Shown here piece by piece: positions 10,667 through 20,341 of a stretch of DNA of 64,000 bases. The stretch's first letter is position 1, and each line of letters begins with the position of its first letter. The translations under genes and the position numbers were made by a program. The stretch covers positions 186,001 to 250,000 of the forward strand of contig NZ_CP146003.1 of the NCBI RefSeq assembly GCF_038095975.1, given 5' to 3'. Under the pieces are notes generated by a model. The model saw nothing but the letters and a program-made list of their open reading frames with translations. It ran no database searches and was not told the DNA's origin. The stretch is from Mesomycoplasma ovipneumoniae. GTDB lineage: Bacteria > Bacillota_I > Bacilli_A > Mycoplasmatales > Metamycoplasmataceae.

Positions 10667-12829
10667 ATGAAAACACACGACAAAAATCATGCTTTTAGTT
10701 CTAGTAGTTCTGAAAGTTATATTAGCCTAAATGCAAAGGCCAAATTATTTTCAAAAAATCCAGATGCATATAAATTTGATATTTTAGCCGGGCAAAAATA
10801 TATTAGCGAACATATTGAGCCTCGATTTAAAGTATTTAATTCGTTCAAAGACCGAATTAATTTTTTGCTAAGCCAAAATTATTATGACCCTAAAGTCATA
10901 AATCAATATTCATTTGACCAACTTGAGGAATTAAATCAAAAAGCTTGAAGTTATAATCATTTTTTTCCTTCATTTATGGGTGCTTTTAAATTTTATTCTT
11001 CATATGCCCTAAAATCTGATGATAATCTAACATATTTAGAACATTTTCCTGACCGGGCTTTGTTAAATAGTTTATTTTTGTCTAACGGAAATTTTGAAGA
11101 TGCCAAAGCCATTCTTGAGCAAATAATGTTAGGCAGATTTCAACCAGCTACCCCAACTTTTTTAAATGCAGGAAAACTAAGAAGAGGAGAGTTTGTTTCT
11201 TGCTATTTAATTAGAGTTGAAGACAATATGGAATCAATTTCGCGGGCAATTACAACATCTTTGCAACTTTCAAAGCGTGGTGGCGGAGTTAGTGTTTTGC
11301 TGACAAACCTACGTGAACTAGGGGCACCAATTAAAAACATTGAAAATCAAGCAACAGGTGTAATTCCTGTCATGAAAATACTTGAAGACTCTTTTTCGTA
11401 TGCAAACCAACTTGGTCAACGTCAAGGTGCTGGGGCTGTTTATTTAAATGTTCACCATCCTGATATTCTTTCTTTCCTTGATACAAAAAGGGAAAATGCT
11501 GATGAAAAAATCAGAATAAAATCGCTCTCTCTGGGCGTTATAATCCCAAATATAACGCTAACTTTGGCCAAAAACAACGAGCAAATGGCACTTTTTTCTG
11601 TTTATGACACCGAAAAGTTTTACCAAAAACCTTTTAGTGACATCTCAATCAGTCAAGAATACTACAAAATGCTAGATAATCCACAAATTAAAAAAACCTT
11701 TATTTCAGCAAGGAAATTATTTCAAACAATTGCTGAACTACAATTTGAAAGCGGTTATCCTTATATTTTATTTGAAGACACTGTTAATGATGCAAATGCT
11801 CATCCTGATCGTGTTGTAATGTCAAATTTATGTTCAGAAATTACTCAACCTTCAACTCCAAGTTCTTATTTTCCTGACTTAAGTTTTAAAGAAATTGGTC
11901 AGGATATCTGTTGTAATTTAGGTTCACTAAACATTGACAAAGCCATGGAATCAGGTAAAGATTTTCAAAAAATGGTTCACTATTCAATTGTTGGCCTTGA
12001 TAGTGTCTCCAGAAATTCTGATCTTTCAGTTGCCCCTTCAATTCAAAAAGGGAACAATTTAAACCATGCAATTGGACTTGGAACTATGAATTTACACGGT
12101 TTTTTAGCCAAAAACCAAATAATGTATGACTCGCAAGAAGCCCTTGACTTTACAAATATTTTCTTTTATTGTCTAGCTTTTTCTGCTTTTAAGTCTTCTT
12201 TAGAATTGGCAAAAAAATTCGGTCCTTTTGCTGGTTTTGAGAAAACCACATTTGCCAGCGGCAAATATTTTGAAAAATACACAAAAGTTGAACCCTCAAC
12301 TTTTGTACCAAAAACCGCTAGAATTCAGCAACTTTTTCAAGACTATCAAGTTGCAATTCCGACTCAAGAGGACTGAATTGAACTTGTCGAGCAAATTAAA
12401 ATTCACGGAATTGCCAATTCACATTTAATGGCAATTGCTCCAACTGGGTCAATTTCTTATCTTAATTCTTGTACTCCTTCATTGCAGCCGGTTGTTGCCC
12501 CTGTTGAAGTTAGAAAAGAAGGGAAATTAGGGCGAATTTATGTTCCTTCATATCAATTAGGTCCAAAAACATACGACTTTTATCAAAAAGGAGCATACGA
12601 ACTTGGACCAATTCCAATTATTAACATCGTTGCCGAGGCCCAAAAACATGTGGATCAGTCAATTTCAATGACATTATTTTTAACTGACAAAGCAACAACT
12701 CGCGATTTAAATAAAGCATATATTCATGCCTTTAAAAAAGGTTGCAAGTCAATTTATTATGTAAGAATTCGCCAAGATGTCCTTGAAGATTCAGAAAACT
12801 ATGAATTTTGCGAGTCTTGTGCCGTTTAA
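10667..12829 (+). CDS. nrdE: Ribonucleoside-diphosphate reductase alpha subunit
   Basis: 720 residues, usual NrdE length, with two TGA-Trp codons. It reduces ribonucleoside diphosphates and binds NrdF. Visible features are the first redox cysteine ([14 protein letters not shown]), the glycine-rich [10 protein letters not shown] loop, the radical-site N-L-C-S-E motif ([13 protein letters not shown]) carrying the catalytic Asn, Cys and Glu, the APTGSISYL segment, and the C-terminal C-E-S-C pair (residues 715 and 718) reduced by a thioredoxin-type donor. The AUG immediately follows the nrdI stop. A perfect hairpin terminator follows the gene. No allosteric cone domain is evident, as usual for class Ib. 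Confidence 0.96.
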
Positions 12830-12860
12830 TTTTTCAAAATAAAATTATTTTGAAAAATTA
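12827..12860. terminator. Bidirectional terminator between nrdE and the dUTPase gene
   Basis: TAATTTTTCAAAATAA pairs perfectly with TTATTTTGAAAAATTA around a 2-nt centre. The stem overlaps the nrdE stop codon and ends just short of the convergent dUTPase stop, so it can serve both. Confidence 0.85.
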
Positions 12861-12864
12861 ATGT

Positions 12865-13374
12865 TTAATATTGATTTTTAATTCTTTCAAGATTTTTATT
12901 GTATTTTTCTAAATAAGCTTGAGTTACCTGATCAATATTTCAGTTCAAAATTTCAATAAAGCCAAGGAAATATTCAAACAAATTCACAAGAGTTTCTTTT
13001 TCCTTTTTATGCAAAAAATCAGCGGCTAAAATAAAGACTTTTTTAAATTGCTCGTTAATATCTTTGTTCTCAACAAATTTTGTTTCAAAAACTTGTTGGC
13101 TTTGAAAATGAATTCCGGCTGAAACAAGAAAATGAATTGCGTCAACAAATTCTTCGATAGTTTTATCAAAATTAGATTTTTTGTTAATTTTTCAATATTT
13201 AAAGCTTTCAATTTCGTTTGCAAATTCAGCAATTTCGACTATGGCAGCAATTATTACCTTATCTTGCCATTGGTGATCGACTTTTGTAATTAAATCATTA
13301 CCATAACTATATTCAGCAAAAAGTTTATCTAAAATTTTTTGTTTTTCAAAAATTAGTTTTAAATCAACAATCAT
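12865..13374 (-). CDS. dut: Dimeric (all-alpha) dUTPase-like NTP pyrophosphohydrolase
   Basis: 169 residues on the minus strand, open through TGA codons. The N-terminal half carries the metal-binding helix of the dUTPase_2/MazG-like superfamily: EIAEFANEIESFKYW, then EEFVDAIHFLVSAGIH, with the Glu and Asp residues that hold Mg2+. Family members hydrolyse dUTP to dUMP, keeping uracil out of DNA and feeding thymidylate synthesis. The location, convergent with the dNTP-making nrd operon, fits. A MazG-type nucleotide hydrolase of other specificity cannot be excluded. Confidence 0.8.
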
Positions 13375-13466
13375 ATTACTTCACACAAAAAAATATATAA
13401 TTAATAAATGTATAATTATATATTTTTTTGTTTATTTTTCAAAGAAAAAAAAATATTTTGCATTTT

Positions 13467-14043
13467 CCAGAGTTTCCTGGTTTAGTGGCAAAAATTCACT
13501 TTTTAGTGAATATAAATATAAAAAAATGCCCGTAAATCCGGTTTTTTTACCTAAAACCTTAATCTTTATTATTTTAAAATTAACCTTTTCTAAAAAAAAA
13601 AAAAAATGCTTGGCACAAGAAAAAAATTATGCTATAATAAACCTCACTAAGAATGAATTAATAAATTTGGATATTGAATTAGGGAGGAATTAGTTATGTT
13701 TTTGCCATAAAAAAATCAGAAAATGCGAATTTTCCGTCATATTTTTAAATATGATGCAATGCCCTAAATTTAACCGTTTAGAAATCTATAAATTTAGGGC
13801 TTTTGGTTATTGTTCTTTCAAAACTTCATATGTTTTTTTAGGCTCGCTGCAAATAAAAACGAGTTTTCTATTTGCATTGAGTTTAAATAGTAGTTGTATT
13901 TTTTTATGGTTTTTGTTATTTTGTTCATAAATTGATTCTTGCCAGTGTTTTAAAATTGTAATTAACTTTTGTCAAAAAAGTTAAAAAGTGCCCAAAAACC
14001 GGACACTTTTTTAAGATTATCTCATCAAACTGGGAAAGTCGGG
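13467..14043 (+). repeat. Repeat element copy B (MITE-like)
   Basis: A 577-bp member of the six-copy family. The left end is degenerate (CCAGAGTTTCCTGGTTTAGT); the right end, CATCAAACTGGGAAAGTCGG, is good. It contains an A15 tract (13592-13606), -35 TTGGCA (13610-13615), 17 bp, -10 TATAAT (13633-13638), the AGGGAGG ribosome-binding site, the micro-ORF MFLP-stop (13696-13710), a covarying hairpin (13761-13800) and a second terminator-like hairpin (AAAAAGTGCC/GGACACTTTTTT) near the right end. It lies in the gap between dut and the oxidoreductase gene, convergent to the latter. No other gene is seen in this gap. Confidence 0.8.
13645..13804 (+). ncRNA. Candidate structured RNA of element B
   Basis: Expected transcript from just after the -10 box to the T run after the perfect GCCCTAAATTTA/TAAATTTAGGGC stem, with the loop ACCGTTTAGAAATCTA shared by most copies. 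The C-G pairs at stem positions 3-4 replace T-A or A-T pairs in other copies. Confidence 0.45.
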
Positions 14044-14050
14044 AAAAAAA

Positions 14051-15223
14051 TTATTCCGCTTTTTTTGAATTATTTAAAATAGTTTTTCGAGCATTTTCAG
14101 GTAAAGATTTGCCATATTCAAAATAATGGCCAATTTCTTTAAAGGCATTTTTACTTATTTTTAATTTTTCAAATTCTTCCGGTTCGAGACTTAATTTTAT
14201 TGGCTGATTTTTCTCAATTTTTTCAACAAAATCAGGATCAGGCACAAATGCTGAAGAAATTCCGACAAAATCAGAAAATTGAATAGCTTCGACTGATTTT
14301 TCTAAGGAATTTATTGAACCGCTAGCAATAACAGGGATTTTCCCTTGTAATTTTTCATAAACTACATCGGAAATTAATCGGTTAAAATTATTTGATTTTG
14401 ACCGAACTTTGTCACGAAAAACGTCAAAACCCCAACCGGCAATTGCAAGGTAAGAAATTTTTATCCCTCTTTTTTCAATTAGATCTAAGAAATCTAGGAA
14501 ATTTTCGACTGTGTAACCTAAATTATCGCCTCTTCGCTCCTCAGGAGTTGCCCGGTAGCCTAACAAAAAATTAGGATTTTTTGATTTTAAAATAGTTTTT
14601 TGTACCTTTTCTAATATTTGTACCAAAAATCGAGATCTATTTTCAATATTTTGACAGCCATATTTATCATTTCGCTTGTTAGTATAATGTGAGAAAAATT
14701 CTTGTGGTAATAATTTTTGCGCTGAAGAAATTTCAACCCCATCAAAACCAGCCTTAATTGCCCTTAGACAAGCATCTGCATATTGACTAACAATTTTTTG
14801 AATTTGCTTTTGTGTAAGGCGAAAAACCTTGTATTTTACGGGATAATTTCGCTTTTCAGCACTAGGTCCATAGCAAAAACCATCTTTTTCAATTTTTGAA
14901 ACAGAGTGAGAACCAGCGTGAATTAATTGCAAAATTGCGATACTTCCCTTTGATTTTATTGCTTTTGCAAGTTTTGCTAGACCTTCGATATCGCTGTCAT
15001 TTTCGATACTATGACCATATTTGAACAAACTACCTGATTTACAAACATAAACTCCGCCTGTAATTGTCATTGGCGCACTATGGGCTCTAGCGCTAAAAAA
15101 ATCTAAATCTGCTTGGCAAACTTGACCCTTTTCAGAAAGATTAAGATTAATTGGGCTAAAAACAAATCGGTTTTTTAATGTGAAATTACCAATTTGATAC
15201 GGTTTAAAAAGTTTGTTTTTCAT
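14051..15223 (-). CDS. Old-yellow-enzyme family FMN oxidoreductase
   Basis: 390 residues, TIM-barrel OYE/NADH:flavin oxidoreductase family. The N-terminal LFKPYQIGNFTLKNRFVFSP, the QLIHAGSHS strand, GFDGVEISS and the NRSRFLVQILEKV stretch are typical. The substrate-site HGAH/HGAN motif that normally follows GFDGVEI reads SSAQ here, so the usual pair of active-site histidines or His/Asn is missing and the substrate may differ. It is the last gene of a GcvH-like, sirtuin, LplA, OYE operon; the ATG is 2 bp from the lplA stop. OYE-like genes occur in extended SirTM operons, where they are thought to act in the response to oxidative stress. Its exact reaction is unknown. Confidence 0.88.
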   Translation of the reverse strand: MKNKLFKPYQIGNFTLKNRFVFSPINLNLSEKGQVCQADLDFFSARAHSAPMTITGGVYVCKSGSLFKYGHSIENDSDIEGLAKLAKAIKSKGSIAILQLIHAGSHSVSKIEKDGFCYGPSAEKRNYPVKYKVFRLTQKQIQKIVSQYADACLRAIKAGFDGVEISSAQKLLPQEFFSHYTNKRNDKYGCQNIENRSRFLVQILEKVQKTILKSKNPNFLLGYRATPEERRGDNLGYTVENFLDFLDLIEKRGIKISYLAIAGWGFDVFRDKVRSKSNNFNRLISDVVYEKLQGKIPVIASGSINSLEKSVEAIQFSDFVGISSAFVPDPDFVEKIEKNQPIKLSLEPEEFEKLKISKNAFKEIGHYFEYGKSLPENARKTILNNSKKAE

Positions 15224-15225
15224 GT

Positions 15226-16257
<1,032 letters not shown>

Positions 16258-16259
16258 TT

Positions 16260-17123
16260 TTATTCCTGTTCTGTTATTTTTTGTAGCAGTAACTTAATAT
16301 CCTCATGAAAAAAATAGGATTTTTCAAGAATATCCTTGTTAGTACGGTATTTTTTCTGATTTATAACTAGATATTTTGCATTTTTAAATTTTTTTGTCAT
16401 CTCTTGAAAAGGCAATTTAATTAATTGCGGGGTCGTAAATCCAACCCCTATTTCAAGAAAAACTAAGTTTTTATCTTTATTTTGTTCAATAAAATTATTG
16501 TAATTTGCTTTTTGGTTGTCGAAGTTTTGATCTTCAACCATTCCTTTAAACGAAATTCTTTTGTTTATTTCTAAAAAGGCATTACATTCTGGGCATTTTG
16601 GCAATAAATTATAATCAACCTTCATATTTTTTTGATTTTGTACCATTTTTAGAATTAGTTCATCATCTTGGTATAAAAAATTTTTACACATTTTTGAGCA
16701 CTGCATTAAATTATATTTACCCTGGATGTAAAAAATTTTTTGATTGTCAAATCCTGATTTTTCAAAAAAACTATCAGAATTTGTGGTTATTATAAAAAAA
16801 TTCTTATTTTCTAAAATTTTTTTCAAATTCAAAAAACTTTCTGATTCTTTAAGATCTAAAAAATTAACTTTTGCAAATCTACTATGAAAAGCTCAGTATG
16901 TTTCTCATGATCCAAAATCATAAAGCGAAGCTTGAAGCATATCTAAAAAATGGTATTTTTCGATAAAATCTTTAAAATTATCACTGAATTTTGATCCATA
17001 ATAATTATTTCCATCTGCACTTGTTAGTCCTGAACCAACTCCAACAACAATTGCATCAGCTGAATCAAGGATTTTCTTGATCTTTATCGCTTGATCTAGA
17101 ATACTAAAAGTCCTCAAGTTCAT
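16260..17123 (-). CDS. SirTM-type sirtuin (protein ADP-ribosyltransferase class)
   Basis: 287 residues. The NAD-binding loop is GVGSGLTSADG near the N-terminus, followed by TTNSDSFFEKSGFD, the IQGKYNLMQCSKMC segment and a zinc-site pair (CSKMC, CPECN). The canonical catalytic His of deacetylase sirtuins is absent: the corresponding position lies in QGKYN. The late motif FLEIGVGFTTPQLIKLPF is typical of the M-class. These traits match SirTM, described in Staphylococcus aureus and Streptococcus pyogenes as ADP-ribosylating the lipoylated GcvH-L encoded beside it. GTG at 17132 is a possible earlier start; the ATG at 17123 is preferred. It overlaps the GcvH-like gene by 20 bp. Confidence 0.85.
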
Positions 17124-17436
17124 CAAATTCACTTTGGTCTATATCTTTTGCTTTAAAAAGTCAATTTTTGTCTGACTCATGCGAATTCAAAATTTTTGGA
17201 TCCTTTTCAGCTAATTGATTTAGTTCAATAATTCTACATTTTAAGGGTGTTTTTATTGAAAAAACAGTTTTTGACGCTTCAATTTTAGCGACAACATCAT
17301 CTTTTTCTAGTTGTTTTTTATTTGTAAATTTTAAAAATCCGATTGTTCCAAGATCATCTTGTAATTCGGCCGTTAAATAGATAGTAAAAATTTCATTTTT
17401 TTGTTCAATTATCAAGAAATTAGCAATTTTTTTCAT
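17104..17436 (-). CDS. GcvH-like lipoyl-domain protein (GcvH-L)
   Basis: 110 residues, a single lipoyl/GcvH-type hammerhead domain. The modification site is the Lys in KIEASKTVFSIKTP, aligning with ESVKA of glycine cleavage H protein. No glycine cleavage partners are seen; instead it heads the operon with sirtuin, lipoate ligase and OYE genes, matching the GcvH-L carrier that SirTM ADP-ribosylates after lipoylation. The start at MKKIANF is chosen because AAGAGGA precedes it at good distance; an upstream in-frame extension lacks such a site. The acidic tail (DQSEFDELEDF) is read through one TGA-Trp. Confidence 0.88.
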
Positions 17437-17510
17437 AGCAATCCTCTTAAATTTTTTGTTAATATCTAAAATGATATTACCACAAAAAAGCAACTAATGG
17501 CAAAAAATCT
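17437..17510 (-). promoter_or_regulatory. Promoter region of the GcvH-L/SirTM operon
   Basis: On the minus strand TTGCCA, 18 bp, TAATAT precedes the AAGAGGA ribosome-binding site. The boxes are plausible but not consensus. Confidence 0.4.
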
Positions 17511-17641
17511 ATAAATATAAATAAATCACTTCAAAAATTGGATAAATTAGTATATTAATTTCAAAAAATCATGAATACTGCGTCAAATTGAAACAATAGA
17601 GAATCACATTTAAAAACAAAATTATAAATGCTCCCTAAATA

Positions 17642-17662
17642 ATAATTTGTTTAACAAATTAT
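17642..17662. promoter_or_regulatory. Perfect 21-bp palindrome upstream of the ABC genes
   Basis: ATAATTTGTT and AACAAATTAT flank a single central T. It lies about 50 bp before a TATAAT box (17716-17721) and about 270 bp before the first ABC gene. It could be an operator for a dimeric regulator; it lacks the T run of a terminator. No other feature is seen in 17511-17715. Confidence 0.4.
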
Positions 17663-17719
17663 AAATTTTAATTAAAAAATGAAGTTAAAATACAAAAATA
17701 TTTTGTAAAAAATAGTATA

Positions 17720-17902
17720 ATGATAAACACAAATAGACTAGTAATCAATTATCAAGGTGTTGGATGGAATTACAAAATAACAGAATTTGGTCAATATGCA
17801 ACTGCGTTTGTGATAGATGACTATAAATATAGCACAATCACAACAAATAATCCGCCAATTCTCGACAAAATTACAAATTATAAAACCACCACATACCCAT
17901 AA
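17720..17902 (+). CDS. Short peptide ORF before two ABC genes, possibly a lactococcin 972-like remnant
   Basis: A 60-residue ORF ending 26 bp before the first ABC gene. It has aromatic and polar content (GVGWNYKITEFGQYATAF, DYKYSTITTNN) and no signal peptide. The W-x-Y, Y-(S/A) and (H/Y)-S-x-(T/I) spacing loosely recalls mature lactococcin 972-type bacteriocins, whose dedicated exporters are ABC/MacB-like proteins such as those downstream. However TATAAT overlaps its ATG, so that promoter could not express it from this start, and the family's leader is missing. It may be a decayed peptide gene or chance. Low confidence. Confidence 0.3.
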   Translation: MINTNRLVINYQGVGWNYKITEFGQYATAFVIDDYKYSTITTNNPPILDKITNYKTTTYP

Positions 17903-17928
17903 TATACGGATAACAAAGGCAAATTTTA

Positions 17929-20253
17929 ATGATAAAAATAGAAAATTTAACTAAAAAAATTAATAATAAATTTATTTTTAATAATTTAAATCTGGAAATT
18001 CCTTTAAATAAAATTACATTTGTAATTGGAAAATCTGGAATTGGGAAATCCACGCTAATTAACTTAATTGCCGGATTTACAAAAAAAGACAAAGGAAAAA
18101 TCTCCTTTTTTGACAAAGATGGTTCTGAAATTAAAAAACCATTAGTTGATGTTGTTTTTCAAGACTTTAATTTAATTGAGTCATTAAGTATAAAAAATAA
18201 TATTTTAATAGCAAATCACATTTTGAATCGCGAATCAGATGATTTAGAAATACAACAAGCCGCGAATTCTATTGGTATTGAAACCAACAAATTGGATCAA
18301 GTAGCAAAAAATTTATCTGGCGGTGAAAAACAACGTGCAGCATTTTTAAGAAGTTTATCAAGAAAAAGTGATTTTATTTTGCTTGACGAGCCAACTGGTA
18401 ATTTGGACCATGAAAATTCCATTGCCTTACTCGATTTGTTAGTTAAAGCTTCTGAAAATAAAACAATTTTAATTGTTAGTCATGATTTAGAATTAGCAAA
18501 CCAATATGCTGATCAAATTATTAATTTAGAAAATTTGTCCGTTAATGTTATAGAAAATAACAAACAAATTAATGTTGAATCCAAAAATAAACACTCAAAC
18601 CTGATATCGAGCCAGACTTATAAAAAACCTGGTTTCTTACAAAAATTTAAAGCAGCTTTATTGCTTGTACTAGCGGATTTGAAATCAAAAATTACGAGTT
18701 TTATTTTAGTTCTAGTAACATTTTTTGCTTTAATTTTTAGCATGGTTATTTTCATGAACTTACATGTTTCAGCAAAAAATATAGTCATTGACGAGATTGC
18801 CCAATCCAATTTTGATACTATTAGAGTTAGCGAAAAGGGTATCGTTTCTTTAGCCCCTGGAGAAATCGACCAACTTAAAAAGGATAATCCCAAAATAAAA
18901 CACACTAGTTTATTATATAGTCCGCTGTTTTATTATACATTCATCTATAATGGTAAGGAGGTTTCTTTTAAGAATAGGTCTATTTGACCAATTGATGAAT
19001 CTGATTTTTTTAAAAACAGATATAGTTCTTCATTTAGCAAAGATAAAAATTTTAATAGCAAGTTTATTACCAATCCAAACGAAGTTATCCTCTCGCAAAA
19101 ATTAATTGAAGAATTAGAAATCGATAATCCAATTGGAAAAACAATTAAAATTGCTCACCCTGGTCGATTCAATTTCGAGCAAAACCATGATAATTTAGAA
19201 CGCTTTTCTGAATCAGCAACAATTGTGGGAGTTTTAGATGAGTCTCTTGATGATCGCGCCAATTTTTCGCTTGTTCACACAGATAAATTAAAGTCAGTTT
19301 ATCAAAAATCAATACAAAATGAAAAAGAAAGTAAGTTTGATGAATTTGAGATTTTACTTGATAATTATTTTTCATCACACCTTTTAGAGTATGCTTCTAG
19401 TAGACCATCAACCCTGGCAGACGACGAGATAAATTTCACTCCCAATAAAATACATAAGTCTTTCTATGAGAATTCAAATCAAGTTAATTCAATAAATTTG
19501 AAAAAAGGTACATTGCCTAAAAATTTTAATGAAATAGCAGTTAGCTCGAATATAACTGATAAAATAGGTAAACTTTTACAAATTACTAATAAGAAAAACA
19601 CTATAATTTTTAAAGTTGTTGGAGTGTTTGATCCCGAAAAAAATGATGAAAATATCGCTATTTTTAATAATAGTATTGAAAAATATTCCAACGAATTACT
19701 CCCAACAAGCGCTGTGGTTTATTTTGATCATGATAACTTATATAATAATATTAATGAATTTATAAATAAATATAGCAAACCAGGCGTTAGTCGTTATTAT
19801 GCGACATCTGGCGGTATTGATCAAGTTCTAAATCAATTAATTAACTCTCAACATACTTTGTTATTAATTATTTTTGCGTCAATAATAATTTTTGGAATAA
19901 TTTTGTTAATTTTTGTGTCATTATATGCAACAAATCTTTCCAACTTTAAGAAAAAATCAATCGGTATTCTAAAGTCTCTTGGTGGTAAAACATCACAAAT
20001 TTTCTTGTATCATTGATTAAATTTGGTAATACTTTCTGCTTTTGTTTTCGTTTTTGGTATTATATTTTCAATTTCTTTTGTACCTTTAGTTTATGGTGCA
20101 ATTTCAAATCAAAATTCAGTTTTTCCTGATTATCAGCAAATTGCCGTTATTTTTATAATTATCTGGCTTGCAAGTTTCTTTATTTTATCAATCATATATT
20201 CATTAATTTCTTATATAACTTATAAAAAAGATATTGTGACATTATTAAAATAA
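17929..20253 (+). CDS. ABC transporter, fused ATPase and FtsX/MacB-like permease (1)
   Basis: 774 residues in one frame through several TGA-Trp codons. Residues ~1-215 form the ATPase: Walker A GKSGIGKST, VVFQDFN Q-loop, signature LSGGEKQR, Walker B FILLDEPTGNLD, H-loop IVSHD. A linker leads to TM1 (~255-280), a large extracytoplasmic domain (~280-625) and three C-terminal TM helices, the FtsX layout. The LolD/MacB-type ATPase and extracytoplasmic domain suggest a mechanotransmission or peptide/lipid export role rather than nutrient uptake. It is followed by a paralog 88 bp on. Mycoplasma annotation often calls these generic ABC proteins; the substrate is unknown. Confidence 0.9.
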
Positions 20254-20341
20254 TTTTTAAAAATTATTAAAACTATATTTTGTTATCAAAAGTCTTGATT
20301 TTATAATGTTAAATAAGAAAATGTAGCAAACTCGGAGCAAA

